Shown here: positions 1 to 11,573 of the stretch, one piece after another | How the letters are laid out: each line of letters begins with the position of its first letter | Numbering within the stretch: position 1 is the first letter of the stretch | Notes under the pieces: generated by a model | Told to the model about the DNA's origin: nothing | The model's input: the letters and a program-made list of their open reading frames with translations, nothing else | Database searches by the model: none | Origin: Isoetes taiwanensis | Taxonomy: Eukaryota > Streptophyta > Lycopodiopsida > Isoetales > Isoetaceae | DNA length: 64,000 bases | Direction of reading: 5' to 3' | NCBI GenBank assembly: GCA_021234155.1 | Contig: JAJEKV010000014.1 | Span: 11,181,563-11,245,562 of the forward strand | Translations under genes and position numbers: made by a program

Positions 1-498
1 TCCAAGAATGAAAACATTTCCTTACCAAGCATCGCATATAGCACTTCCTCTAAAAAGGTAGAGGATAACAGTCCTTAATTGTGGCTTTGTTGAGCTCCCT
101 ATAATCAATGCATATCCTAATTGTCTTATTCTTTTTCTCAACAGTACTATCTATACAAGATAACCATTCGATTCATAATTTCAAGTATTATTACCCCAAA
201 GATCCTTCATCCTATTCAATTCTTCCCTAATCAAGGTCATCAATGATCCATTTATCCTCCTCAGTTTTTGTATTACTGGCTTAACTCCTTCCTTTGTTTT
301 TATCTCAAATTCACAAATCTTCTTGTCAACCCCTTTCAAATCATCATAATCCCAAGCAAATACATCACTCCATTCTTCAAAAAAATCTCTTACCCTACTC
401 TCATCCTCTTCCTGAAATAAATCCCCTACATAAAGAGTCCTTTCCCCGATTATTCTTTTTTTATCTTCAGCCCCCGGCCTGCTTTTCCTCACTAGCAT
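1..498 (-). pseudogene. reverse transcriptase N-terminal part, runs off window
   Basis: The minus-strand frame from 498 includes WSDVFAWDYDDLKGVDK and KPVIQKLRRIN, the conserved linker preceding gypsy RT. At about 110-66 comes [18 protein letters not shown] motif 1/2 of Ty3/gypsy polymerases, followed by YPLPF. The frame is broken near 181 and again near 70. The catalytic YxDD motif would lie beyond position 1 and cannot be seen. Confidence 0.8.
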
Positions 499-504
499 TA
501 ATCA

Positions 505-985
505 CTAATATGGGATACAACTGCTGTAATTTTTCCTCTCCAATTCTTCCTCATTGATGGCACCTTCAGCTAGATGCTCTAATAGAACACTTCTGCAAAG
601 TGCATCAGCCTCTGAATTAAACTCCCTTGGTATATGATGTATCTCCCATCTTTTGAAATCCAATAATTCTCCCAAAACTTCATCCCTTAAGAAAATCATA
701 TCCAGATTCTTTGACTGATATTCTCCCAATACCTGTTTGCAAACAAGCTGAGAATCTCCAAATATAACCAGCTCATTAATTCCCAAATGTTTGGCTTCTT
801 GTAAGCCCGCTAATAGAGCTCAGATTCTGCCACATTTGATGTTATCCCCGAGTAAATTCTCGCCAACTTTAGCCAAAAGCTTGTTAGAGTTATCTCCGAT
901 AATTGCGTAATAGCAAAGAACATTCAATTTTTTTGATATACCTCCATCAAACCACATGTATGCATGTTCACCAGATTTTTTTAGC
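505..985 (-). pseudogene. RNase H domain, plant/archaeal type, upstream of RT
   Basis: The minus strand encodes MWFDGGISKKLN (start of the RNase H fold with its first acidic residue) at about 960. After a stop and frameshift near 820, it encodes INELVIFGDSQLVCKQ, a tract ending in LRDEVLGELL, and then IHHIPREFNSEADAL. These match the second to last catalytic motifs of the RNase H family used as the additional RNase H in Tat-like plant gypsy elements. RNase H removes the RNA strand during reverse transcription. It lies between the protease and the start of RT, which is not the usual order (PR-RT-RH-INT). Confidence 0.75.
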
Positions 986-1079
986 TTACCCTCTTCTATT
1001 GAACATGTTGCAATTGTAGGAACAGAAATCTCATATTCTCCACAAGGATTTTGGGATAGCATGTCTATCTCTAAGAAAT

Positions 1080-1490
1080 TTAAGGCCTCCAGTTCTCCAA
1101 CCCCGTCAAGTAGAGAGTCACTTTTTTCCCATCTGAAATAATACATTCTCCCTTGGACCACACCGCCTTGCATCCACAAGAGACAACCATTTTCCTGCCC
1201 AAAAGTAGATCATAAATATCAAGATTCTCATCAACCCCTTCAAAAGCTACCACCACAAAACTAGCAGCCACAATAATACCCTCAATGTCAACTAAAACAC
1301 TACTAATTATCCCTATAGGATGAATTTTTGTGTTAGAGAATGATTTCAAAACCATAGGTGCTCGCCTATCACATTCCAAACCACAAGATTTCATTATGTG
1401 ATGTGGCATCACATTCAAAGGGGAACCACCATCTAATAATACTTTGGTTAGAACCTTTTTACCAATGTTTGCAACACAAGTAAAAGGCCC
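1080..1490 (-). pseudogene. retroviral-type aspartic protease remnant
   Basis: A continuous minus-strand frame runs through PGPFTCVANIGKKVL, then VLLDGGSPLNVMP, which has the position and shape of the retropepsin active site. The Asp is followed by Gly-Gly rather than the usual Ser/Thr-Gly; DGGS variants are seen in plant gypsy proteases. Downstream come the flap-like region and LYDLLLGR-like text, typical of the C-terminal GR motif (here YDLLLGRKM). The protease would cleave Gag-Pol. It sits directly upstream of the RNase H remnant instead of directly before reverse transcriptase. Confidence 0.7.
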
Positions 1491-1789
1491 CGGATCAAAT
1501 CATCCCGATAATACAAGCTCACCAACATGATTAGTAAACATATCCTCCTTTTCCTCATTTAAACTCAACAACTTTTTTTCTCAGAAGAGGGAGCAATCCT
1601 TAGCAAGGTTAGTAAGTCTATGCTTATCTTAGAATTTTTAGCAAAATCTCCAAATCTTCTCCTTCTTTATCTTTTCTTGCAAATTTTTGGCCGGAGGAGG
1701 TGGTACTACCTCGAATAATTTCATCTTTCCTCCCCTTATCTTGATGAACAACTTTTGAGCAAGGGGATGAGATAATACCTGATTGCCTT

Positions 1790-3022
1790 CAAAATCTTTA
1801 CCTCTTACTCGCATTCCCTTCTTTGGTTACAAATTCTCGCTTTTTGCCTTTGATTCCAAAGATTCCTCGAGTGTGTACACGTACCAAAATCTCTTCTTGA
1901 TCCTCCATTTCCTGCACAAATCTGATAGATGCACTTGTTTCTGTTGCTTTGGCTAACTCTTGTCTAGCAAAATACTCTTTGACACTACACTTATCTTCAA
2001 GATGCCCTATGCCCTTACAAAAGTACAAACAGACATTCTTTACCATAATGCCCTCTCCTACCACACTTAAGGCAAGGCCTATAATAACAAACTTCGAAGA
2101 ATGACTATCCCTTAGACAATGAATGCATGGGGAAAGACCCTTTTCTCAGTTTGATGCCTTCAACTCTTGAAGTTGTTTAGTCACTTCAGCCAATGCCTCA
2201 CCCATCTTGAGCAACTCAGATTTTGAATCAAGCAGTAGGGATAATTGCCTCCTCACCTTGGTAGTTCTCTTCTCCTTCTCGCACACAAAGATAGATTGGC
2301 ACCGATGTTGTGTATTCCTGCTCAAATTCTCGTGAAAAAGGATCATTAGTAAATCGCATCATAGGTTCAGTTGAAAACGTAAATAAACATCTGCTAATTC
2401 TCAGAGCTTTAGTAAAGGCCTTATGTATGGTGTCAAATCCTTCGTAATCCTCGTATCCCGGGTCATCTTTTGTGCACCCTAGGTCCGTCACTTAATCCAT
2501 TTATAAAAGCTGCTACTAAATCCAAAGTATGATGGAGGACATGCTCGGTTTGGCATTTTAACAAATATGCATTAAACCTTTCTCAGATATTGATGAATAG
2601 TCTCACCATGCTTGATGTGGAATGAGTGTAGCTCCGAGCTAATTCTCTTGGCTTAAACCCAATTTCCCAAATCTGGTTAGAAACTTAGGCACAATATCTT
2701 CCCATGTTCTAGTACCTAAAGCAGTCACATAATCCAACCATGCTCTTACCTCCTCATTCTTGAAACATTTCTTGAATTCTCGAGAGCTTGCGTACCTTTC
2801 TTGTGTCCATAATCCCAGTAATATTCCTCAAAAACCTTCAAAAAAATAATTAGCATTTATGCTAGGATCAAAAGTTGGTGCGTGGACCGCACACTAAGCT
2901 CATAAGATTGATGGAGACAAGTGTTCCCCAATACATTGATTCCTTTGGGGCACAAAGAACTCTCGGGGTTTTCTTTGTGCCTCCGGCTGCTCAAGATGAT
3001 CATTTCCCCTTCTTGGTGCCAT
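1790..3022 (-). pseudogene. gag remnant with two CCHC zinc knuckles
   Basis: This is the Gag part of the gypsy element. A start at 3022 gives MAPRRGNDHLEQPEAQRK, then a stop. Further Gag-like pieces follow in several frames near 2800-2640, including TRTWEDIVPKFLTRF, typical of the retrotransposon Gag core, and a segment at 2491-2228. Two zinc knuckles lie at about 2075-1987: CLKCGRRGHYGKEC is a perfect CX2CX4HX4C, and CLYFCKGIGHLEDKC follows directly in another frame with one extra residue between its first cysteines. A one-base indel therefore separates the knuckles. Gag packages the element RNA; this copy cannot be translated as one protein. Confidence 0.75.
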
Positions 3023-4344
3023 TAATTCTTCTTCAAAGTATAGTAATCTCGGTAGAACCTCCAAAATGTTGAAGGCTTTTTGGCAAAACCTCCAACCTAA
3101 TGGTTTAGAACCTCCAGGTTGCTTAAGGCAACCACTCAATCACCAAAACCTGGAAAAGTCACTGAAATTTCAAGATCGATCGCTTTCCTCAAGCAAAAAA
3201 AAAATGGTCCGACCATAAACTTGTGCCATTTAAAATCAAATCAAGCAAATCAATTGATTTTTGATAGAGATCTTCTTAACGATGTGGGAATCGGTGTTCA
3301 AAAGTCTAGATAGAGCTGAGATAAGCAAGGTTCTCAAAATCACACTTCGACCGGGTCAAAAATTGGTCAATACTAGCAACGAAGAAGCTATTCTTTGCGC
3401 ATTGAAGATGGAACAAGTTTTTTAGTTTTGGAAATTTGAGATATCTCCGACCGGGTGTCTAGATTGAAGGCAACTTAAAAATTGCAGGAAATTAACAACC
3501 TAAAGGGTAGAATTTGATTAAAATCTCCTATCACCGACCGCAAGAACCCGAGAGCAACTTTACCTAATATGAAATCTAATTGGCTTTTTGTGTTTTTTTT
3601 CAAGTGTATCAGTTCGAAATACCCTCTAGTTATAGTGCATAAAAATTTCAAACTAAATTATTTTTAGTTTTCTGAAAATCAAGGATTAAACTCAAGAACA
3701 ATCACCACACCTAATTTTTTTTTTCTAAGGTCGATTTTCATTCAAGAAGCTATTCAAAAGATCAACATCAATTTCCCCGAGTCTAATGGTCTCAGTGAAA
3801 AACAATCAAACAGATCAAATTGTCAATAATCTCAAAAGTGGTCGATAATCTCAATAGCCCGGCCAATTCTTCCGAATTTGGAGGCTAGAGGAGCAAATGC
3901 AGACTAGGAATCACCAATCCGCCTCTAAAAGCTTCAAGTCGACGTTCTTCACGCATACAACCCCTGAAAACAATGCAAGATCTCAATCCATCTTAAACGC
4001 CCCCTGCTTCAGTTCAAATCTTGGCAAATTCCCTGTTTGAAATTCAAATTTTGTTTGTTTATGAGTCGGTATGGATGCGTGTAGGTGAATGGAGGGTGCG
4101 AGTTATGATTAAGCAGTAATTCCAACCAATTTTCCTGATCTTGGCCTTCATCGAAAATTAGGGTTCTTGAAAAATAGTCCAAATATCCCACGTGCATGTT
4201 TAGAAAAAGCGCACTAGTGTATAAAAGGAATTTTACCGCAATTTCTCCCGAATAAACGTGCCATTATGAAGGGGAACTCGCCCGCGCTCAAACCCCATGC
4301 CCCATGGTGCCAATGGAGGGTGTGGATTGGTGGATGAGTGGATG
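3023..4344. other. no gene recognised; probable gypsy leader/flank
   Basis: AT-rich non-coding sequence directly upstream of the gypsy gag. It probably includes that element's leader and perhaps its 5' LTR, but I found no TG..CA boundary, repeated copy or tRNA-complementary primer site to prove it. Confidence 0.4.
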
Positions 4345-4560
4345 GTAGAAAATGCTAGGTGGGGTAGAATAGGAAATTTTTTTTAATTTTTATAGAAAGG
4401 CACGAATCTCAAGGCAATAATCCAAAGGCCAAGATAAAGGATATTAGCATAGGGTAGAAAATGCTAGGTGGGGTAGAATAGGAAAATTTTTTTAATTTTT
4501 TATAGAAAGGCACGAATCTCAAGGCAATAATCCAAAGGCCAAGATAAAGGATATTAGCAT
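4345..4560. repeat. tandem duplication, period about 109 bp, two copies
   Basis: The segment starting GTAGAAAATGCTAGGTGGGG at 4345 is repeated starting at 4454. Each copy runs to AAGGATATTAGCAT (4450 and 4560). The copies differ by only one or two bases in poly-T/A runs, so the duplication is recent. Confidence 0.9.
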
Positions 4561-5565
4561 ATTCTCCCATCTCAATTGGAATCTTTTGCTAGGAATAATT
4601 TTTTGCATAGCTTAACCATAGGATGTGAAATATGGCAAAAAAAAAGATGACTAGGCAATTGTGATGGCATATGACATGGCAATGGTGATGACTAGGCAAA
4701 TGACATGGCAATGTATCTTGACTCAATTTTTTTGTCTAGCCAAAAACTTTTTCAACTTATGGATGTGGATGACACGTGTATGGCATATATGATGATGAGG
4801 AGGATGATGTGCAAATGACATGGCACTCCCAAGTGGCAATATTACATAGAATCATAATCAACTTGAAAAATGGAAGCCCTTTAGCCAATTTTTAATTTTT
4901 GAACTTGGGGATGGAGGGAGTATGATGTAAGTGATGATGAGGAATGATGGAGATGTGAGGTGGCTTCCAAGGTTATACGTGGCACAATGCCACCTTTATG
5001 CATAACTTTTGCAAATTCCTTGACCATTTTTCTTTTTGGAAGCTTATCATGGAAATGAATGTATGGAGTTATGGAAGAGATGAGAGTGAAGCTTTTTTGG
5101 CTAGACAAAAAATGTTGTCAATTGGAAAACAAGGTTGATTGAGGATGTACCAACTTGGAAATCAAGGAAAGAAGGTGGTATGGGGTGAAATAATGGTATA
5201 GGAATTTGCCTCAATATGAACTTGATCTAGAGTTATTTTGCACATACCATGGAACTCTTGGGGGTCTTCAAAACCTTCTTATGTCTTCAAAGTAAATGTT
5301 TGTGTCCTTTGCTCTCTTGTTTGCTCAAATATGATGACTTGACTTTTTCTTGCTCCTTGTGACCATTTAATTTGATCTAATGAAATAGCTTCCATGAATG
5401 TCCTTCCTTAGTCTTCATCAAAAAAATTCTTCAATGATCTGAAACAAAATAATCCTTCAAGAGTGTAATCAGCTTAAAATCAGCATTGGCAGCTTGTCTT
5501 CTTCTTGTGTTGTACAATTTCCTCTTGCTGCCACAAAATGTGGCAGCAGAATCACATAACATAGC
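4561..5565. other. no gene; diverged dispersed repeat
   Basis: Non-coding. Stretches rich in ATGGCAATG, GATGATG and GACATGGCA, plus CTTCAAAACCTTCTTATG-type text, recur in related form at 53280-54420, 55060-55330 and 60370-60900, so this looks like an old dispersed repeat family. Confidence 0.4.
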
Positions 5566-7290
5566 TATAAATACATCAAGTATTTATACCTTGAGTATTT
5601 CTACCCAATGCCAATGACTATCCTATCGGTTTATCTGGACACATACTAGTGGTTTATCTGGACACAAGTTGGTGGTTTATCTGGACAATGTATGGGTAGG
5701 GATTGAATCACATACCATAGGTATAAATACACCAAGTATTTATACCTTGAGTATTTCTACCCAATGCCAATTACTACCCTATTGGTTTATCTGGACACAT
5801 AATAATGGTTTATCTGGACACAATTTGGTGGTTTATCTGGACAATGTATGGGTAGGGCTTGGAATCACATAACATAGGTATAAATACATCAAGTATTTAT
5901 ACCTTGAGTATTTCTACCCAATGCCAATGACTACCCTATTGGTTTATCTGGACACAAGTGGTTTATCTGGACACAAGTTGGTGGTTTATCTGGACAATGT
6001 ATGTGTAGGGCTTGGAATAACAAACCATAGGTACAAATACACCAAGTATTTATACCTTGAGTATTTCTACCCAATGCCAATGACTACCCTATTGGTTTAT
6101 CTGGACACAAGTGGTTTATCTAGACACAAGTTGGTGGTTTATCTGGACACAATCTTGTGGTTTATCCGACAATGTATGGGTAGGGCTTGAATCACATAAC
6201 ATAGCTATAAATACATCAAGTATTTATACCTTGAGTATTTCTACCCAATGCCAATGACTACCCTATCGGTTTATCCGACACATACTAGTGGTTTATCCGA
6301 CACAAGTTGGTGGTTTATCCGGACAATGTATGGGTAGGGCTTGGAATCACATACCATAGGTATAAATACACCAAGTATTTATACCTTGAATATTTCTACC
6401 CAATGCCAATGACTACCCTATTGGTTTATCTGGACACATAGTGATGGTTTATCTGGACACATAGTGGTGGTTTATCTAGACACAATTTGGTGGTTCATCT
6501 GGACAATGTATGGGTAGGGCTTGGAATCACATAACATAGGTATAAATACACCAAGTATTTATACCTTGAGTATTTCTACCCCATGTCAATGCCTACCCTA
6601 ATGGTTTATCTGGACACATTTTGGGTGGTTTATCCGACACATAGTGGTGGTTTATCTGGACAATGTATGGGTAGGGCTTGGAATCACATCCCATAGGTAT
6701 AAACACACCAAGTATTTATACCTTGAGTATTTCTACCCAATGCCAATGACTACCCTATTGGTTTATCTGGACACATAGTGATGGTTTATCCGACACATAG
6801 TGGTGGTTTATCCGACACAATTTGGTGGTTTATCCGACAATGTATGGGTAGGGCTTGGAATCACATAACATAGGTATAAATACACCAAGTATTTATACCT
6901 TGAGTTTTTCTACCCCATGTCAATGCCTACCCTAATGGTTTATCTGGACACATTTTGGGTGGTTTATCTGGACACATAGTGGTGGTTTATCTGGACAATG
7001 TATGGGTAGGACTTGGAATCACATACCATAGGTATAAATACACCAAGTATTTATACCTTGAGTATTTCTACCCAATGTCAATGACTACCCTATTGGTTTA
7101 TCTGGACACATAGTGATGGTTTATCTGGACACATAGTAGTGGTTTATCCGGACACAACTGCGGTTTATCTGGACAATGTATCGGTAGGGCTTCGAATCAC
7201 AAACCATAGGTTACCTTGAGTATTTATACCTAATGTCAATGACTACCCTATTGGTTTATCTGGACACATAATGGCGGTTTATCTGGACAC
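5566..7290 (+). repeat. tandem array, forward block, units about 153-180 bp
   Basis: About 11 units begin with TATAAATACACCAAGTATTT at 5566, 5722, 5879, 6032, 6206, 6361, 6541, 6698, 6875 and 7033. Each unit contains two to four internal copies of GGTTTATCTGGACACA and ends with TGGACAATGTATGGGTAGGG. Unit length varies because the inner 25-30 bp subrepeat varies in number. Short open frames inside, such as at 5669 and 5921, are repeat translations and not genes. Confidence 0.95.
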
Positions 7291-7339
7291 AAAGTAGTGG
7301 TTGGTATAAATACATTTGGTATAAATACATAGTATATTT

Positions 7340-8400
7340 TGAAATGAGTATTTGTACCCAATGTATAATCCTACCATGAAGAGGACTTGTCCAGAAAAAC
7401 CACTACCTAATATCCAGAAAAACCACCACCTAGTGTCCAGATAAACCACTAGTGGACAACACTCTTAAATATAAATACGTGTGACATAAATACATAGTGT
7501 ATTTTGTACACGAGTATTTGTACCCAATGTATAATCCTACCATGAACATAACTTGTCCAGAAAAACCACTATCCAGGTCCAGAAAAACCACCACCCAGTG
7601 TCCAGATAAACCACTATTGGACAACACAATTTGGTATAAATACAGAGTGTATTTTGTACATGACACACGTTTGTCTTAAATACATAGTGTATTATGTATA
7701 CTTGTACCCAATGTATAATCCTACCCTGAACATGACTTGTCCAGAAAAACCACCACCCAGTGTCCAGATAAACCACTATAGACAACACTCTTAAGTTTAA
7801 ATACGTTTGGCTTAAATACATAGTGTATTTTGTACATGCATACTTGTACCCAATGTATAATCCTACCCTGAACATGACTTGTCCAGAAAAACCACTATCC
7901 AATGTCCAGAAAAACCACCATCCAGTGTCCAGATAAACCACTATTGGTTGGTATTAATACGTTTGGTATAAATAGATAGTATATTTTGAAATGAGTATTT
8001 GTACCCAATGTATAATCCTACCATGAAGAAGACTTGTCCAGAAAAACCACTACCTAATGTCCAGAAAAACCACCACCTAGTGTCCAGATAAACCACTAGT
8101 GGACAACACTCTTAAGTATAAATACGTTTGGCATAAATACATTGTGTGTTTTATACACGAGTATTTGTACCCAATGTATAATCCTACCATGAACATAACT
8201 TGTCCAGAAAAACCACCACTTAGTGTCCAGAAAGACCACTACTCAGTGTCCAGATAAACCACTAGTGGACAACACCTTTGATATAAATGTGTTTGGTATA
8301 AATACATAGTGTATTTTGTACACAAGTATTTGTACTCAACGTATTATCCTACCCTAAACGTTGGTATAAATATATATTGTATTTTGGACATGCATATTTG
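7340..8400 (-). repeat. tandem array, inverted block
   Basis: Related units in reverse orientation. TGTCCAGATAAACCACTA is the reverse complement of the forward subrepeat and CCCAATGTATAATCCTACC recurs near 7348, 7522, 7707, 7848, 8001, 8170 and 8330. The two blocks meet at about 7290-7340, so the whole array forms a huge inverted repeat. The inverted block is somewhat diverged from the forward block (GTCCAGAAAAACC variants). The array is interrupted at 8415 by the DNA transposon and resumes at 27906. Confidence 0.9.
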
Positions 8401-8414
8401 AAATCAACGTATAA

Positions 8415-8430
8415 GGGTAAAAGCATGAAA
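8415..8430 (+). repeat. left terminal inverted repeat (16 bp)
   Basis: GGGTAAAAGCATGAAA, exact inverted match of 27890-27905. Sixteen identical bases exactly at the two array/non-array junctions are unlikely by chance. Beyond base 16 the ends share only weak similarity (TGTAC). Confidence 0.75.
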
Positions 8431-8638
8431 CATATGTACCGAATGCACATTTTTGGAATAACTGTCATCATGACCCGCTAGTAACTGCCATGATTAATGG
8501 CTATCCACCACTCTGAAACCGCACAATTTTCGGATTTTGAAATTCTTTACCAAATTCTTTCTTGGTTTGCCTCTCGTTCACTATCCCGCCCGCCTTCTCT
8601 CGCTTGAATTCGATCCGCGAATTCTTCATCATCTAGCT

Positions 8639-9848
8639 ATGGCCCCAAAAACCCCCGGTCGATCGCTTGCTCATCACCACAAACCCAAGCAAGAAGCCAA
8701 GCTTCCGCAAGTGGAATCTTACCTCCAAGGAGTTTACGCTTGGGTTCCGAGGTGATCCAAGCCAAAGACCTCCGTGATAAACATGCAGAGGCCCACATAC
8801 CCAACCTAGAGATGGTTATGAACGAGGTATGGGGTGAAGCTCCAAAAATAGACGAGGATTCAAGGAAGGAGAATCCGTAACGCATGGAAAGATGATTTTT
8901 TAAATATTATGAATTGGTTTATGGCAAGAAACAAAAAGTTACAAACCATTATATTTCTACCTATTTTGCCAGAGCATTTGCTCTTCACTTGAAGGGACGG
9001 CTTGTTGATTGGATGGACGTGGCTAGGACCGCCAAAGATCTTGCCAAAACTTCAGAAATTACAGAGGACCCTACAACAGGTAAATCCTCAAATATCAAAC
9101 AGACATCGTATTGCAAAAGTGAGAATATTAAAGCCCTGGGTTATTCTAGATCAGATGTTGACACAATAAAGTAGTTACTTAAGCATGGGTTGGAGGAGAA
9201 AACTAACCTATTGAATGAAGTAGAAGCACTGGAAGAAAAAAGGAGGGATGCATTGAAGGTCATCAGCCGGATTGAGGGTAGAAAGGATATGCTATCCAAG
9301 ATCTCGGCAGCAGATCTGCCAGAAAATAGATGAGACAAAACAGGAATTTGACAAATTGTCCCAGGATCCTGCTGGAAATCAAGTTATCTTCGGAGTGTTG
9401 AAGTACAAGTTGGAAGACTTGGTTATGAGTAGACATGAGAAAGAGCAGCACTCTTCTAAGCTAGAAATTGGTTTGCAGGAAGCAACTAAAGAAATTGAAA
9501 GGCATGAAATCTCAATTGAACAAGCAAAGGAAAAACTTAATTGCATTGAATTGGTTCAAAGAAAGGCATTCACAGATTTTGGATTTCATGGGGAGAGCAG
9601 ACCTATTGTTCTCACACCCGAGGCCCCACCAGAGGGAGCTACTTCTATAGAGCAAGCCATCACATTCGGTTCATGTACCTGTTGTGGCCAAGGCTTTGGC
9701 AAAACTGGTTTGTTGCTGCTAGCTCCATGCAGAGATGCTTATTGCCTCTTCTGCTTGTGTTATCTGGTCCATGAAAGACAGAATTGCATAAAAGGTTGCA
9801 TCTGGGATGAGGGCATTCGAATTCAGCTTGGTTTCCCTGCTGTGAAAG
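8639..9848 (+). pseudogene. multidomain transposon gene, 5' part: coiled coil and Cys-rich finger
   Basis: The likely start is the ATG at 8639 (MAPKTPGRSLAHHHK), the first after the left terminal repeat. The frame then shifts or stops near 8755, 8880, 9172 and 9330, with clear continuity between frames. Around 9180-9590 the text is Glu/Lys-rich and predicted coiled coil (LEEKTNLLNEVEALEEKR, then ETKQEFDKL). At 9680-9800 comes a RING-like cysteine pattern: CTCCGQGF, then CRDAYCLFCLCYLVHERQ and a final C-x3-C. This order (C-x2-C ... C-x4-C-x2-C) suggests zinc binding but is not a canonical RING. A GT donor follows at 9849. Function unknown; it is the 5' part of the gene described under the next exons. 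Confidence 0.6.
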
Positions 9849-10432
9849 GTATGCATTGCTCTCAACTAATTTAAACATATATTTCTCTTAATTCATATTT
9901 GTTATTGTAATCTGCATAGTTCTACATGTATGGCTTTCAGTGCATTGCTATTTCTTGTACATGTATAACTTTTAGTGTACATCTGTAAGCAGAGGTACAT
10001 AGGCATATATTTGCTTGTTTATTGATGCTTTTATTTTTGGGCTTGGACTGCAGTTGTATCAGTTGTACATGTATCTAATGGAGTCTATATCTGCAAATAG
10101 ATGTACATGCATTTATTTTTAGAGTGCATCTGTAGATGGATTCATAAGTATGTGCATTATATGTGCTTTTTTTGGGCATAGATCTACATTCCCTAACTGG
10201 ATACCTGGGTACATCTGGGTACATCTGGGTGCATTGAGGTACATCTATGTACATTGAGGAACATGTACATGTACATTTGGCTACAGATAAATGTAGTTAC
10301 GTACATTTGGTACATTTTATGTACATGAAATGTACATGCTTGGCAGAATGTACCAGATATTTCTCATTGTTTAAGTTCTGTTTTCATGTTCTTTTATGTC
10401 TATTGAAATTTAGATCATTTGTTTGTTTGCAG
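9849..10432 (+). other. intron with GTACAT-rich stretch
   Basis: A GT donor follows the codon group for AVKG and an AG acceptor precedes the frame for DEAVPIPEAAL. Between about 9950 and 10340 the intron is packed with GTACAT/ATGTAC motifs, including GGGTACATCTGGGTACATCT and ACATGTACATGTACAT. Confidence 0.6.
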
Positions 10433-11041
10433 ATGAGGCTGTTCCTATCCCAGAAGCAGCTTTAATGGCTAATGTTCTTGAGCCATCTGCATCGACTCTC
10501 TTTACAGATTTTATTGAGCATAAGCAAACCGAATCTGTAGACCCTCAACCTTCCAGCTCCAGATCACCAATGACATTTACAAAGGCCGATTAGAACCATC
10601 TCGCAACAAAGGCCTCCTCGAACATGGCAAAGTGAAGTTGAGGAAATAGAGAGGATGGCACTTGAGAAAGCTAAAAGCGCTTGCAGGTGCAGAGCCTTCA
10701 ATGATCACCGCAATGTAAAACACTTTCATCACCAAGTGCTAAATTAGTAATTGGAGAAGCTCCTAAGAAAGATTCAGCTTGTCCTCAAAGATCATCTGCA
10801 GGTGCGCCTCCGGACTGTTACGTGGCTTCTACAAAGGACACAGATCCAGATTTTATCCCGTGAGATACCGGGGAAGAGGAAGTTGAGTTGGTAGTTGAGT
10901 CCACTCCAAAGAGGAGGCAAAAGAATGCCGGTGATGTAACTCCAAGAGGAAAAAACAAGCAAAATCTCCAAAGAACAAAAAAAATGTCCTCCTAAAAGAA
11001 AATCTCCAGCAAAAAAGTGCCACCACCACCAAGAAAGAGGT
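10433..11041 (+). pseudogene. multidomain transposon gene, central linker exon, decayed
   Basis: After the acceptor the frame reads DEAVPIPEAALMANVLEPS and stops at about 10590. Continuing pieces in other frames include RTWQSEVEEIERMALEKAK and, near 10840-11040, an acidic-to-basic tract (EEEVELVVESTPKRRQK, then a Lys-rich and proline-rich tail). This resembles a disordered, possibly nuclear-targeting linker. Another broken piece lies at 11340-11470 (RTLYLSKVMLTKFTEVGLD). No domain is recognised. Confidence 0.45.
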
Positions 11042-11573
11042 ATGTCCAAGATGAACTAATTTTGTTAAACATCTCAGATTTATGATAATTAACCACATTT
11101 TTTTTTTGTACATAGGACACGATCACAGTCGTGAAGGAAGCCGATCCCCGATCCCCTGCCGAGTTGGAACCTAAGAGGAAGAGGAGCTACAAGCAAATAT
11201 TGATGTGATAACAAATAAGGTGCAAAGAAAGCCACGTAAGATGCCGAAGCGGTGATGAATTTACAAGGTGAGTAATATACAATTGATTACAATAGATATA
11301 TTCTTTTGCTAATGCTTGTTGTTTCCTTTGTACAGTTTTAGTGAACCGACCGGAAAAGGTTGGTTCCATTCACTCTTTATAGGGACTGTCCTCCTAAGCC
11401 TCGCACCCTCTATCTTTCAAAGTGATGTTGACGAAGTTCACTGAAGTCGGACTTGACCTCTAAGATGGTAGATGTCTATGGGAGGTAGGCTAGCATTTCA
11501 ACATATTTATGTTATTTCATTCCCTAAGTCACTCATCTTATGTATTAATTATGTATTCTGGATTTGTGTGCAG

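Larger units (their letters stand above)
1..3022 (-). mobile_element. Ty3/gypsy LTR retrotransposon, 5' internal part, decayed
   Basis: On the minus strand, gag, protease, RNase H and the start of reverse transcriptase follow one another from about 3022 down to 1. The rest of pol and one LTR lie outside the window. All parts have stops and frameshifts, so the copy is dead. Gag begins with a basic MAPRRGN stretch, as many plant gypsy Gags do. No convincing 5' LTR boundary or primer-binding site was seen between 3022 and 4340. The IFGDSQLV and HIPREFN motifs of the RNase H match the extra plant/archaeal-type RNase H known from Tat-like plant gypsy elements. That suggests a Tat-related lineage, but the element's exact family is inferred. 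Confidence 0.85.

Noticed and set aside
5669-7941. Several open frames in the tandem array (VVYLDNVW.., VVFLD..)
   Set aside because: They are translations of the repeat unit and recur with it; no domain and no independent support.
5566-8400. CRISPR-like array
   Set aside because: Units are long, variable and have no unique spacers; the genome is eukaryotic.
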